A stretch of 64,000 nucleotides of DNA from Hemibagrus wyckioides (GCF_019097595.1 NC_080717.1:3020001-3084000), one strand, 5' to 3'; positions 22,420 to 34,447 are shown, counted from the stretch's first letter. The notes: generated by a model from the sequence alone, not told the origin. Made by a program: numbers and translations.

Positions 22420-23580
22420 TTGTTTTGTGAGCAAGCCTGAGGTGACAGTGTGGAGGAAATAATGTTTCCCCTCCAGTTTATAGTTATGAGGAATTGTCCA
22501 ACCGAGAGCTCGTGAGGAACTAAAAGATCAGTGTAAGTTCATTATAGACTTCCTTCCTGCTGAAGTCCTCAAATTTTCACTGATGAAAACAAAGCAGTTC
22601 CAATATGGCAAATAACGATACTACTCAAGGGTTAATCAGTGTGCCAAAGTTTTCCGAGCACCTGAGGAACATATCCACCACTCCACCACTTTCCACCTTA
22701 CACTGAGAGTCTAATATACAGTTCCAGAACCCTGCATCTCATTTTAAATAGAATAAATGTGCACTATTAGGGAAAGTGTGCAATCTGAGACACTGCTCTT
22801 GACTCATTCTGTAGTTTCAGGTTTACTTTCCTCTTTAAGTAGGCTAACAGTAATTTCATTTTCCTGGATAAAGCTGACATTTGGACTTTATTGAATCTGA
22901 ACTTCAACTGCTTTGAGTGGCATATGTAGGCATGCGACCTAACGTAATTATATTCTTTTCACTAGACCAATAAGTCTGTCCGGTCCAGAGACCCAGGTTT
23001 TCATTGTTCCATTACACAGAGTAAGAGCGAGATTGATTTTTTATTTTTTTTTCCTTCCCTTACCAGCCATGAGCGTTCTCAAGGTCTGCTGACTTCTGAC
23101 TGGTACTAAGAATCTGCCGTTTTCACTTTTATTAACACTGAACTGCTCACCTTTGTGGCACCACCCCATGTGCTAGTTGTCCTCGTACTTCTCCGGCTGC
23201 ACCGGTGCATACGCGGCCTCGGGTCCTCCTGAGAAACGCTAAGCAATAACAGCGGGAGGAAATAAAGGCGTAATCAAATCTAATGCACAGCACACTGGCT
23301 CCTGTAACCCCACTGATTCCTTAATTTATTAGAACGGTGAAAAAGAGAGGCAAAACAGAGAGTTGGGAAAAGCTCGAGAGACGCGTGCAGCTATAGTCTT
23401 TTATTGCTCTGAGTTGCCGTCAGAAAAAAAAGCATAGGGAAGGAGAAATCTCAGGGTGGTTTCTTCAGCTTTGACTTCACACACAGTCGTTTTGCCTTGG
23501 CCTGATTCAGAGGGTTTGCAAGTCATCAATCACAAGGAGAGAGAAGTTCAGCCTACGCATGCCATAAAATAAATACAAAA
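22420..23580. other. Mostly unique stretch, no gene seen
   Basis: A GAGCAAGCCTGAGGTGACAG fragment at 22430-22450 belongs to the repeat at 45690-46020. The rest is non-repetitive. The 23190-23340 part is CpG-containing and balanced in composition, but no exon structure is visible. Confidence 0.4.
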
Positions 23581-23584
23581 AGAA

Positions 23585-23625
23585 TGAGAGAGAGAGAGAG
23601 AGAGAGAGAGGAGGGGGGGGGGGGG
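23585..23625. repeat. (GA)n plus G-run
   Basis: GA run at 23585-23611 followed by 13 consecutive G at 23613-23625. Confidence 0.9.
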
Positions 23626-23804
23626 TGGAAGGGAACAAGTGAGATTGATTGTAGATTGAAGATGTTCTCAGTTCAGAATCAGCTATGTATCTAAATTATT
23701 TCTCTACCTAGACTAACAATTAATCGATTTATGCCATTTAAATGGGAGACAAAATCAAATGTTGTGCCAAGTGTGAGATCTTTTATTTGAATAACTTCCT
23801 GTCT

Positions 23805-24620
23805 TGACAGTAAGATCATTCCTGTCCTCTTCTGGAGACTCCTCCTGTCCTCTGCAAGAGAACCTTCCTGTCCTCTGCCAAATTCTCTCGCTGTCCTCGG
23901 CCAGAGACTCCTTTTGTATCAGACCTGGCCTGACCTCTATGTTAGACCATTCCTAACCTTTGAATCAGACTTTCCTTACCCTTTATGTCAGAACCTTCCT
24001 GACTTCAGTATCAGAGTCTTCTTGTCCTTTATGCTAGACTATTCCTGATCTCAGTATTAGGCTCTTGTCCTTTATGCCAGACCATTCCTGACCTCAATAT
24101 CAGACTCTTCTTGTCTTCTATGTCAGACCCTTCCTGACCTCTGTATCAGACCCTTATTGTCCTTTATGTCAGAAACTTCCTGTCCTCTGTATCAGAACCT
24201 TCCTGCCCTCTGCCACAGACTGACTCCTCCTGTCCTCTGTGTCAGACCCATTATGTCCTTTTCATCAGACTCCTCCTGTCCTTCATGTAAGACCCCTCCT
24301 CTCTGTCCTATCCTTGCAATAAGACCCTTCCTCTCTTTCATATCAGCCCCTTCCTGTCTTCTACATTCCTTTATGAAAGTCCCATCTATATCTATATATT
24401 AGACGGCTCCTCCTTGTACATCCTCTATGTAATACTTCCTCTCTCCCTCTCTCAGATGCCTCCAGTCCTCATTTTCAGACCTCTCCTGTCTGCTATGTCA
24501 AACACCTCGTGTCGTCTTTGTCAAACTCTGACTGTCATCTATCTCATACCCTTTCATTCCTCTTTGCAAGACCCCTCTTGTCCTCCTTGTCAGAACCATC
24601 TTGTCCTCCCTCCGAGGTCA
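23805..24620. repeat. Diverged ~23-bp minisatellite, about 35 units
   Basis: Alternating CCTTCCTGTCCTCT and GTATCAGACC-type words recur every ~23 bp, with variants TTATGTCAGA, CTCCTCCTGTCC and CTTCTTGTCC. Divergence is high and unit length drifts, so the array is old. Two long + strand open frames (24157-24402, 24414-24770) partly reflect this periodicity and are not called as genes. Confidence 0.85.
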
Positions 24621-24749
24621 TACCCTTTCTGTGGTCAAGATAATCAAACTGCTCAGATTTTTTTCTGTCCACTCTTCATTCCATCCTCAATTTCTGACCC
24701 TTTCTGGGCCCAAGGTCTGACAAGGGTTGTGGTGGATCTGGAGCATATC

Positions 24750-24880
24750 CCTGGAAGAGTGGGTGTGTGAAGGGAATACGTAGTGAATGAAATCCCAGTC
24801 GATTGCAATGCAATCACACACACAGTCCATCCTGACCAGGATAAAGTGGCTTCTGAGTATGAATGAATAGATGTATACCA
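24750..24880 (+). repeat. Interspersed repeat 3' fragment
   Basis: Contains CATCCTGACCAGGATAAAGT then GGCTTCTGAGTATGAATGAAT. This matches the 3' end of a ubiquitous teleost repeat whose tail is GATGAATGAATGAA; a longer copy lies at 38750-38985. Confidence 0.55.
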
Positions 24881-25155
24881 TCAAAGAAATATCTTTCATG
24901 GTCACAGTCAGCTATCAAATAATGGTAAGTTGAGCACAGAATGGAGTAGAAGGTCACAGCTTTGACATCCAGGCTAACTGCTTTAGTTTAGCACCTCTGC
25001 TAAAGGAGCCACCTGTGAGCATTTGTCCAGATTTCATTATATTATCCCTCACAATATGTCCTTTTGTCCGTATTTCGTAAATAAAGTGTAGTTTCATCAG
25101 AAACGTCCGGCTCGAGCGTGTCACAGCATGGAACAGCAGCTTCGGCCTTTCCCAT

Positions 25156-25256
25156 GATGCCACGGGGCCGCATGATTGATGTATTCCTCAGTCTCATGAG
25201 GGCTGTGTGATTGATGTATTCTCCGATCTCATGGGGGCCGTGTGATTGATGTATCA
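25156..25256. repeat. 35-bp tandem repeat, about 2.8 units
   Basis: GATTGATGTAT recurs at 25174, 25209 and 25244, an exact 35-bp spacing, each preceded by GGGGCCG- or GGGCTGTGT-like sequence. Confidence 0.85.
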
Positions 25257-25424
25257 ATCTTACGTGATGTGTGGCTCCACTCAGACGACAGTAGCTCCCC
25301 CTCCGGCGTGTTAAACTGCTACAAATCTTTAATATTAAAACACAATTCCTTTTTATCTTTATTGACAAAAAAAATCTTCCCCCTTTTTTTTTTTTTTTTA
25401 AACATCCGCACAATTCTTGCTCGG

Positions 25425-25750
25425 GTTCACCTTGCTCCCAATTAATTGTTCCAGAATTTTCGACAGCGCAAGCAATTAAACTAGGACGTTTGAGGGAAGT
25501 GGTCTCGAAAAGGCCGCAGAGAAAAAAACTTCATTAGTCCAAAGCTTTTGATCAACTACTTAGAGAAAATCTCTCTGGCGCACTCCTTTTGCCCTCCGCA
25601 CACCTCACACCGCATTTTATTTGAAGCAATTAGAAATCTCGCCCAAAGCACTGTTTTAATAATCTGTATTTAACAAGGTGAACATGAAATATGAATCCGC
25701 AGCACGCCGGCCAACGGCTTTTGAAGATATCTCCGATTTGTTCCTCAGAA
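25425..25750. promoter_or_regulatory. Possible conserved non-coding element
   Basis: Non-repetitive balanced DNA with several homeobox-like cores: CCAATTAATTG near 25439, GCAATTAAAC near 25470, GCAATTAGAAAT near 25626. No exon-like frame. Regulatory role is inference. Confidence 0.25.
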
Positions 25751-25914
25751 GCCTTTTGTGGAGAAAAATCCAGATATGTTTCTATTTCCATCTCTAGCTT
25801 TCAGTATCTACATGTGTGTGTGTGTGTTAGTTTTGTGGGTGTGTGTTCATGTGAGACAAAAATCAGACAGACAGAATGTTTGGTGTGTGTTTTAGTGTCT
25901 GTGACATTATTGAC

Positions 25915-26060
25915 ATTTGTGGAAGGAGTCTCCAGTATTGGGACTTTTGTTACAGGAAGTTTTTGGAATTTTTTCAGGATGGGACAGTCTTCATTACAGA
26001 AAACTTTACACTTTACAGCATCTCTGTAACATGACAAGCTGTGTTGTTTTGACTTATTAA
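25915..26060 (+). repeat. Interspersed repeat, 3' half (GGAGTCTCCAGT family)
   Basis: GGAAGGAGTCTCCAGT at 25920, then CTCTGTAACATGACAAGCTG and a TTATTAATTAAA stretch. The same ordered words appear at 42466-42640, with partial copies near 44143 and 49030. Confidence 0.55.
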
Positions 26061-26640
26061 TTAAAAAAAAGTAAAGAATAAGAGCTTATCTTAATTCTGG
26101 GATCCTTACTGGGATAAATAAAAAAGAAAAATATTTAGTTAATTAATTACTATTAAATACTTGGGGTCAAATTTGACCCATTTCGAATGTTTTGATGTCA
26201 GAAATATAGTTTCATTTCATGTAAATTATGACGACCTTTAATGACAAAAAAAAAGGACTGTACATTTTATTGTAATATGTTTATATTAAACTAATTAAAT
26301 TGGGAGGGGCACAAAATTGGGTGATAATTTTAAATTTCTTGCTATAAAAATGGTTAAACAGATGGTCAATATTGATCCAGGAGGACAAAAGTTGCATGGT
26401 CAATACAAAGATAAAAAAAATCTTTGCCTACATTCATGATTGACCTGTTCAGCTAATAACAGTGAACACCACATGGAGAGGCTTCTCTATTTTCGTGTTA
26501 GCGAGTAATGAGTTTCTTTAACTTGAGGTTGTCTGTATATTATAAAGATGAGATTCTAGCGGTAATAAGCGGTAACAATGTCGCTACCTTATTAGTGAAA
26601 GAAAATGTTTGGACCCTAGATGTTTATTAATAATTATTAG
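26061..26640. other. Unique stretch, no gene seen
   Basis: A+T-rich, non-repetitive, no open frame of note. Confidence 0.4.
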
Positions 26641-26649
26641 TTTACTCAT

Positions 26650-26955
26650 CTTTACGTGTCAGAGCACAGGGTGCCAGGAGATGAAAAATCAGACCCAAGT
26701 GCAGGGACAGACAGCAGACAGGGGTTTATTATAAAATAACAAAATGAACAGCAGAAAACATAAGGGCAGAACTAGGAACTAAAATACAGAACAAGATACA
26801 AAATCCAACAAAATAAAACAGAAACCATCGAGTAACAAAACAGCACACGGTGATGAGGACTCAGCAAACATCACACACTAGGCAACAGGTATAAATTGGG
26901 GAGGTATTTAGTGAAACAAGAGGGACAGGTGTGCACAGGTGGGAACAGGCTGAGG
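26650..26955 (-). repeat. Teleost interspersed repeat, class uncertain
   Basis: CAGACCCAAGTGCAGGGACA followed by GACAGGGGTTTATTATAAAA, an A-rich list of AACAAAAT words, and GGGACAGGTGTGCACAGGTG at the end. This arrangement is very familiar from teleost genomes, where it lies near retrotransposon ends. The class and orientation given are tentative. Confidence 0.5.
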
Positions 26956-26962
26956 GGGTTGT

Positions 26963-27130
26963 AGAAGCTTAAGGGTTAAGGTGTTGGACTGCTGCTCGGA
27001 AGGTTGTAAGTTTGAATCCCACGTTCACCAAGTTGCCACCTATGGCCCCTGACCAAGGCCCTTAACCCTCAATAGTTGTATAAAATGTAAGTTGCTCTGG
27101 ATAAGGGTGTCAGAAATGCCAAATACCAGA
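26963..27130 (+). repeat. tRNA-derived SINE, second subfamily
   Basis: Box B-like GTTTGAATCCC near 27010 follows AGGGTTAAGGTGTTGGACTG. The body CCAAGGCCCTTAACCCTCAA and the tail TTGCTCTGGATAAGGGTGTC mark a common fish SINE type, different in its tail from the 22156 and 48646 copies. Confidence 0.75.
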
Positions 27131-27179
27131 AAAGTAAGTAAAGTTCTAGTAGGGAATTAACCAAGCCATCCATGATATT

Positions 27180-27300
27180 ATGCCAAGATACCACTGTGAG
27201 GCCTTTAACCACTGACCACTGACCACTTACAAGCTGGGATACATGAAGGAAAAGAACTTCCCTATGCTGTAATGTAGATGTGACAAAATAAAGGCTTTCT
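27180..27300 (+). repeat. SINE 3' part
   Basis: CACTTACAAGCTGGGATACA and GTAATGTAGATGTGACAAAA then TAAAGGCT match the 3' half and tail of the SINE at 48646-48876. The 5' half is not recognisable. Confidence 0.6.
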
Positions 27301-28135
27301 CTTCTCTCCTAAAGTTCTAATTAATTTATTAAACCCCATGCTCTTTTTATTTCCCGTCTTCTAGCCGTGTCTCTTCTCCACATGCGTTCATCAGGATTTC
27401 AGCACCAGCCTAAACTCCACAACTCTCTCAGGTTCAGCATTCAGCTCTCACTAGGACACGATTTCCATATTTCTGCAGCTGGAGGCGGCCAGCGGGTTTG
27501 ATGACCAGAATGTTGCGAATAAATAAAGACGTCTGCTTTGATCTGAGAGAGAGAGATGTGAAAGGGAAGAGAGATACGGAAGCTTTTATATCCAACAAAC
27601 ATAAAGGACAAGAGATAAAGATCACAAGCATGACACAGGTTTGATCCAGGCAGATTACCGGGGAAATTTAATGCCATGAAAAAGATTTTGGGTAAAAATC
27701 ATTATCTTTGATGTCACTACCTTTAATTTGGATTCAATCAATAAATATTAAACGTCTTAGTCGTTTCGTTTGGAATAAATGATCCGATTATCTTGGATGA
27801 AAGAGGGAATATCAGAGAGAGAGGAAGATCATAATGTCTGCTTCCTGTTGAAGGAGAAATATGAAATTCTCAGATGTTGAATGTAACTCTAAATGGATAA
27901 AAGAATGGGCTGAATGGGTGAATGGGCTTAAATTGTTAGCATCGGAAATATGACGATAGCTTGTTTGCCGCACACAGATATTCATGGAGGTGTGTGTGTG
28001 TGTTTTAATATGGTTATTATGGTGTAGCTTGAAAATGATGCAGTTCTGAGGGAAGATGAACGTAGCATAAGGCTAGTAGTTCACACTAGAAAGCTAGCTA
28101 ACACTTTTATATCTATAGTTAGCATTTAGTGTGCA
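27301..28135. other. Unique stretch, no gene seen
   Basis: Non-repetitive; a short GT run near 27990. No splice-bounded frame recognised. Confidence 0.4.
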
Positions 28136-28139
28136 ACTA

Positions 28140-28660
28140 AAAGCAAAGTTTTCTTCTTAACTTTCTCTTGAGTCACGAATTACACCCCATCAGATCTTAT
28201 CGCTATTCCTACCGCCATGGTCTCTTTATTCTAGCATTTATATTAAATTTCAACTTTGATCTCTTAAACTCATTTCCGTCTCCATCACCTGTTCTTATAA
28301 ATAAATCAAAGATCCGTTTCCGGAGCTTTCTCTGCCTTCTGCTTTATTAGCATTTTCTTTTCTCTCTAAAACAAATCTCTCATGCCCAGAAATAAAATGC
28401 GCTGATAATTCAATTTAATTATCATCCAGCGCCATCCGTCAGAGGCTTCTCTTAACGGGAGGCTAATTTTAAACTTTATCGCCACCGAGTCCAACAGAAA
28501 AGTGATGAATATGGGGGTAAAATAATTTTATGTTTCGTCTCTATTACTTTTGTCCCTGCCGAAAGTGAAACTTATATTAATCTGGCAATTATGATTTCAT
28601 TAAAATCTATAAATGGCCAGGCGTTAATAGCAGATAAATGATCTCATTCGTTTTAGGAGC
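28140..28660. promoter_or_regulatory. Possible conserved non-coding element (~500 bp)
   Basis: The longest non-repetitive balanced block in this part of the window, ended by a CT microsatellite. Homeodomain-type words include AATTTAATTATCATCC near 28413, GCTAATTTTAAAC near 28464, TAATAGCAG near 28627 and a CATTAAAATC word. No frame longer than 60 codons and no domain. Proposed as enhancer-like from composition only. Confidence 0.28.
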
Positions 28661-28668
28661 TCGGATTT

Positions 28669-28673
<5 letters not shown>

Positions 28674-28713
<40 letters not shown>

Positions 28714-28717
28714 TTCG

Positions 28718-28770
<53 letters not shown>

Positions 28771-28800
28771 ACTCTCTCTTCCTCTCTCACACACAGACAC
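28674..28800. repeat. (TC)n compound microsatellite
   Basis: TC repeats with occasional TTTC and GC interruptions, ending in a short AC run. Confidence 0.92.
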
Positions 28801-28868
28801 ACTCCTTCAGGAGAGGCACAAAATGAAAGTCAGTTTTTTAGGAAAAAGTGCTATTTTCACCTTGATGT

Positions 28869-28875
28869 TATAATA

Positions 28876-28949
<74 letters not shown>
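28869..28949. repeat. (ATT)n microsatellite
   Basis: About 27 perfect ATT repeats; a second run of about 15 is at 29040-29085. Confidence 0.95.
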
Positions 28950-28951
<2 letters not shown>

Positions 28952-29039
28952 TGATCTATGAAGCTGAATTTTATTTAGGAAAATTCCTAAAACTTTAACA
29001 CAGCATGAAGTTATTATCCTTTTCAAGTCTCTGGAAAAA

Positions 29040-29085
<46 letters not shown>
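29040..29085. repeat. (ATT)n microsatellite
   Basis: Perfect run of about 15 repeats. Confidence 0.95.
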
Positions 29086-29087
<2 letters not shown>

Positions 29088-29870
29088 AAATAAATAAATA
29101 AATAAAATAACAAGCCAAAGTTCCACAACCTAAAATATACTTTATTATAAATATTTCTAAAAATAAAAAATAAAAATTGTAGTACAAATAATAAATAAAA
29201 ATAAAATATAAAAATCTTTCTTTATACAATAACCAGTGTTCAATCTTTAACCCATTGATTCATTGAATTATTGTTTTAGAAAAAAATTAAAAAAAATAAA
29301 ACACCTACATGATAAGCATCTAATTAGAATCATTTTAAGTTTCAATACACCCTGTTAATAATTTTTCAAATAAGTTTGCTAAAAAAACAAGTCGCCTTGT
29401 TTCACGTAGATCTAATCCGAAAGAAGAACATTATTATTCTGGATTAGCCCTGAAAGACAGGAAGTGCTACTGGGCATAGAAACTTCTAGAGTTTACATTT
29501 ATCTAGAGAATGAAATTAAAGGTCTATCCATGCTGTACGGATATTTTCCGATTGCGATCAAGCATGGTAGTAGCACTGCAAGCTCAAGTGCTGCTCAAAC
29601 AGATGCTATGTTAGCACAACAAAGCTAGCATGCCATAGACCACTGCTCAATAAGAACCTGGTAGTCGACTAGATATCTAGTTAGTTCCTCAGTGTAGATT
29701 TTTGGATTAATACTGCAACTTGACGTCAATGTGTTAAGCTAATCCCATTCAATCCAGAGTAATACCATAGTTAGCTATGCAGCTAAGATAAAATGAAGCG
29801 TCCAACTCGATAATATAGTCACTTAAGGGTCCAATACAGAACATATTAACGATGAACAGTGACGTCCCAA
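29086..29870. other. A+T-rich unique stretch, no gene seen
   Basis: AAAT-rich to 29330, then non-repetitive DNA. No recognised gene. Confidence 0.4.
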
Positions 29871-29873
29871 ACC

Positions 29874-30035
<162 letters not shown>

Positions 30036-30337
30036 ATTATCTGAAAATAGGACGCCACCAGCAGCAGTTTGAATGTATTCACGATCAGTTCATACGAATA
30101 TCCAGTAGCTTTGCGTTTTATTTATGTGTTTATTTATTTATTTATTTGAGTGAGTGAGACAGCGTGTGGATTGGGACGGAGCCGCTGAGATATTAGAAAG
30201 CCAGAGGAGACGTGTTTATGACACACCAGCGCTTAATGGCTGTCTCGGAGGAGCTTAAATGAGTGTGAGTGTGTTCTGAAGAGCTGGTATGGACGATAAA
30301 GATGCGGCGTCTGGTCTCTGGTCTGCTCTGTCTCCTT

Positions 30338-30870
30338 ACACACACACACACACACACACACACACTTTACCTCCTATGCTTTGCTTCAAACAGAGGTGAA
30401 ACAAACACACAAACACCAGATACTGAAAAGTCACAATCACAGTTTGCATGCTGGGATGCGCATGCTTACACACACACACACACGCATACACACTGTCCCG
30501 CCTTTAAACGTTATCCGCTTACTCTCATATTGAGCCAAATCCATCTTGGCGCCACATAGTTCTCGGAATTACCGATAGATCAGCAAAAGACACACACACA
30601 CACACACACACACAAGGACATAACCTATACATGTAGACAGATATTAAAAAAGAATAGACAAACACAGAGTAATGTGTATTACACCATAATAGTGTGTGTA
30701 TACACCTACACACACACACACACACACACACACAGGAGACATCCGGCTGCCACCACAGACCTCAATACAGACCTCAGCATTAATATTTAAGTAGCTCTCC
30801 CTCCAGCCTGACCGCTACAGCCATAAATACTCATAAAGACACACTCACACACACACTCACACACACACTA
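30338..30870. repeat. Cluster of (AC)n microsatellites
   Basis: AC runs at about 30338-30364, 30470-30490, 30592-30615, 30710-30734 and 30838-30870 in otherwise unique DNA. Confidence 0.88.
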
Positions 30871-31140
30871 ATGATACAACACATGCATTTATCAAGTATG
30901 ATGTATTTTCAATTCTGTAAATATTTAAATTCATTGTGAGAAAGGGAACATGGTGATGATGATCTGGTTTTGGGAAAATAATTCCCAAATTCTCGACATG
31001 GAATTCCAGAGTTTTCCATCTGTTTTTTTCCGGAATTCCGAAGTTTTGTGGGATCTTTTCTCAGATGTCTATGTATGAGCCAGAGAAGTGTGTTGCCTTG
31101 TGTTGGGCTTTTCACATATCATGCTGAATGTGCACCCCTA

Positions 31141-31298
31141 ACACACACACATTCACAAACACACACACGCACACACATGCGCACACAAACACACACACAC
31201 ACACACACTTGTTGACAGGTTGTCCTATAATCTTGAGTGGAACTCAGTCAGTTTAACAGTGTGACTATTATCATGTCACAGATAATTGGGTACGTGTG

Positions 31299-31330
<32 letters not shown>
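31141..31330. repeat. (AC)n and (GT)n microsatellites
   Basis: Interrupted AC run at 31141-31209 and GT run at 31302-31330, inverted relative to each other. Confidence 0.88.
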
Positions 31331-31464
31331 AGAGCCTTGCTGACGAATGTCTTTCACACATTCACTCTCTCTGTCAGCCCATCTGCTCAAATAGAAGTTC
31401 ACCATGCTCAGGACATTTTCACACACACACACACAATTGGTTTTGGTGTACCTGTATACATATA

Positions 31465-31758
31465 TCTATACATCTCTCTCTCTCGCTCTCTGTTTAATGA
31501 TCTCTTTCCTCTCCACTCCCCGTCTCTCTCCCTCTCCTCTCTCTGCCTCTGTCTCTCTTTCTCTCTCTTCCTCTCCAATCTCTCTCTCACTCTCTCTCTC
31601 CGTTAAATGATCTCTTTCCTTTCCATTTTTTCCTCTCTTCCTCCACTCATCCACGTTTCTCTCTTTCACCTCCCTCATTTGCTTTTTTATTCATCTATTC
31701 ATCTCTACTCCCTACTCCATCCATTACTCATTATCTTTACTTCCTCTCTATATCTGCC

Positions 31759-31809
<51 letters not shown>

Positions 31810-32010
31810 CGAAATCTCAGCCTCTCTCATGTATCCCTCTCTCTGTCTCTCAGCCTCTCTTTGTCACTGTCTTTCCTCTGTCTCTTGCTCATTGCTCTCT
31901 CTCTCTCTCTCATCTGTCATTTCCTGTACAGTTTCTTCTTTAGTCATCTCCAGAGTCCATCCATCCATCCATCCTTCTCTCTCCCCTTTCTCTCTCCCTC
32001 TGTCTCTTAC

Positions 32011-32061
<51 letters not shown>

Positions 32062-32185
32062 CATGTGTCATTTCTTGCAGCCTCTTTAGTGACCTCCAGA
32101 GTCCTTTCATCCATCCATCCATCCACCCATCCATCCATCCATCCATCCATCCACCTCTCTCTCTCTCTTTCTCTCTCTTTCTCAA
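31465..32185. repeat. Polypyrimidine block (~700 bp)
   Basis: The + strand is dominated by C and T: (CT)n at 31473-31600 and 32017-32058, (TTTC)n at 31761-31808, (CATC)n at 31959-31975 and 32108-32152. Segments starting CAGAGTCC[AT]TCCATCCATCC and ending in CT runs occur twice (about 31948 and 32097), indicating a local duplication. Frames through it encode Ser/Leu-rich (plus) or Arg/Glu-rich (minus) low-complexity peptides. Confidence 0.93.
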
Positions 32186-32427
32186 TAACAAACAAACAAA
32201 AGAGCAGAAAGCAAAGTTATTGTCTCCAAGGAGAGAATACAACATTTATAACCTTCCCATTCTCAAGCTTTTAACTTGGATGCATCACACAAATGTGCAA
32301 AACACACACACACACGCACACACACATAGCAGACGTGTGTGCATGCTCACACGCTGTCATCTCTCTCGTCTGAACTGGAGCGAGACGTGTGTTCAGGCAG
32401 AATGTGAAACGTGAGGCAGAGCAGGAC

Positions 32428-32545
32428 GGCGTGTTTGTGTGTGTGTGTGTGTGTGTGTATTAGATGTGTGTAACATGGGCTCTGATCTGACTGAATGTTT
32501 CCAGCTATGCCCTATTTTGTGTGTGTGTGTGTTTGTGTGTGTGAG
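32428..32545. repeat. Two (GT)n microsatellites
   Basis: GT runs near 32434-32458 and 32518-32543. Confidence 0.85.
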
Positions 32546-32827
32546 AGATCTGTTAATCCACTCTCCCAGCTTTGATCTCTCCAGATAACACAGCACTGAA
32601 CATTTATTTTTCTAAACGCACATTTGATACACGTCAGGATAGATTGTCGAGACGGGAAAAACACGGCGTGGAACACGGTGGAGAAATAAACAAAACGGAT
32701 CGGAAGCACTTTCCAGACTGCCGCTCTTTCCATTGCAAAAGAGTACCAGAACCTTTAGCACTAGATTCCATTTCGAATCGCTCACCTGAGGATTTACGAT
32801 CCAGGAAAAAATCCAGGAAATCTCAGG

Positions 32828-33050
32828 CTAGCAAAAAACAAGGCTGTGCTAAGAACAAGAACTAATGCAGAGCTAGCAAGACAGCTAGCAATAAAAACGA
32901 AGACAGTGTTAGCAGCAAGAAATAGAGCAGAGTTAGCATGAAGAAACTATTTGGGGCTAGGAAAATGCAGTTGGATTTGTAAGGGCTGGCAATAAGATCT
33001 AAGACAATGCTAGCGAGAACAACTAAAGTGTGGCTACTGACAAGAAATTA
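32828..33050 (-). repeat. Minisatellite related to next array, inverted arm
   Basis: Irregular repeats of GCTAGCAA[CG/AA] followed by AAGAA and AACTAATGCAGAG, e.g. AGAGCTAGCAAGACAGCTAG. These match the reverse complement of the GTTGCTAGCCCTGCAATAGT units in the array at 33120-33900. Confidence 0.7.
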
Positions 33051-33119
33051 GGGGCTTAGCCTTTATAGCTTTCGTTATTTCTTCTTTCAAGCCCTGTCTT
33101 TCTTCTACTTTTTGCTAGC

Positions 33120-33910
33120 TTTAGATTATGTGCTGTTGCTCTCACATTTCTTATTGTGAGCCCTCTTGTTTCTAACTCTTGTTTCTAGCTTCACCTTAAT
33201 TATTGTTGCTAGACCTGCAATAGTTCTAGTGGTTAGTCCCACCTTAGCTCTTGTTGTTAAGCTGTCCTCAGATCTTGTTGTTGGCCCCACTTCAGTTCTT
33301 GTTGCTAGTCCTGCAATAATTCTTGTTTTCAGCCCTTTTGCAGTTCTTCTTGCTAGTTCTTCCTCAGTTATTGTTGCTAGCGCTACTTCAGTTCTTGTTG
33401 CTAGCCCTGCAATAGTTCTTGTTTTTAGCACTTCCTCAATTCTTGTTGCTAATCCATCCTTAGTTCTTATTTCTAGTTTATCCTCAGTTGTTGTTTCTAG
33501 CCCTTCTTAATTCTCATTGCTAGTCTTTCCTCAGTTCTTGATTTTAGCTCTTCCTCAGTTCTTGTTACCAGCCCTGAAATAGTTCTTGTTGTTAGCCCTT
33601 TCTCAGTTCTTGTTGCTAGCCTTGCAATAGTTCTTTTTGTTAGCTATTACTCAGTTCTTGTTTTTAGTCCTTCCTCAATTCTTGTTGTTAACCCTTCCTC
33701 AGATCTTGTTGTTAAGCCATCCCCAGTTCTTGTTTCTAGCTCTTCCTCAATTATTGTTTCTAGTTCTTCCCCAGTTATTATTGCTAGCCCCTCCTCAGTT
33801 CTTGTTGCTAGTCCTTCCTCAGTTCTTGTTGTTAGCCCTCCCTCAGTTCTTGTCGCTAGCCCTTCCTCACTTCTAGCTGCTAATCTTCCCATATTTATTG
33901 TTGCTAGCTT
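33120..33910 (+). repeat. 24-30-bp minisatellite, about 30 units
   Basis: AGTTCTTGTTGCTAGCCCTT then CCTC is the typical unit, with TTAGCCCT, TCTAGTTC and GCAATAG variants. The period of 24, 27 or 30 bp keeps frames open, giving eight-residue periodic peptides (Leu-Ala-Thr-Arg-Thr-Glu type on the minus strand). Not called as coding. Confidence 0.93.
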
Positions 33911-34440
33911 ACATTATCTCTTGTTACTAGCCCCACAATCATTATTAATGACAGTCCTTTCATAGTTCTAGCTGAGGTGTTCGAGCAGAAACCATCCATA
34001 ACCTTCAGAACTACCCATAAAAGTGTTTACCTGTGTATCTGAATAGTTCTAGCTTTCTAAATGGGTTCTGGTAGAATCTTCTACATAGAACCTTTAAATG
34101 ATTATACTTGGCTGTGTCTCAAATAGTGCTGTAAATATTTTGACTGTTTAAGGTTTCCCCCAGAGGAAAACAAACCAAAGATGCATTCAGAGATCTAGAT
34201 TTAATCTTTATTAAAATCATAGAAGAAATTTAGGACCACTTACGAGCACACTAAATGACCCTTTCTTGTAAGAGTGTACTGGACCGATAACTGATAGGAA
34301 ACTCCGGTGTGGTGCTTTAAACTGCACTGTACTGATTTAGCATTAAGTTATTTTTAGCTGTGTATCTTTATTGGCATCCCATTTAACCAAGCGCACTTCC
34401 ATTTTCAATCCATTTTATATATTTGGGTCTTGATGTTTGT
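33911..34440. other. Unique stretch, no gene seen
   Basis: Non-repetitive, no recognised feature. Confidence 0.4.
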
Positions 34441-34447
34441 GTATTTG

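Noticed and set aside
32572..32865. 97-codon + strand open frame, basic and charged
   Set aside because: No domain, no acceptor at its start, and it runs into the inverted minisatellite arm.
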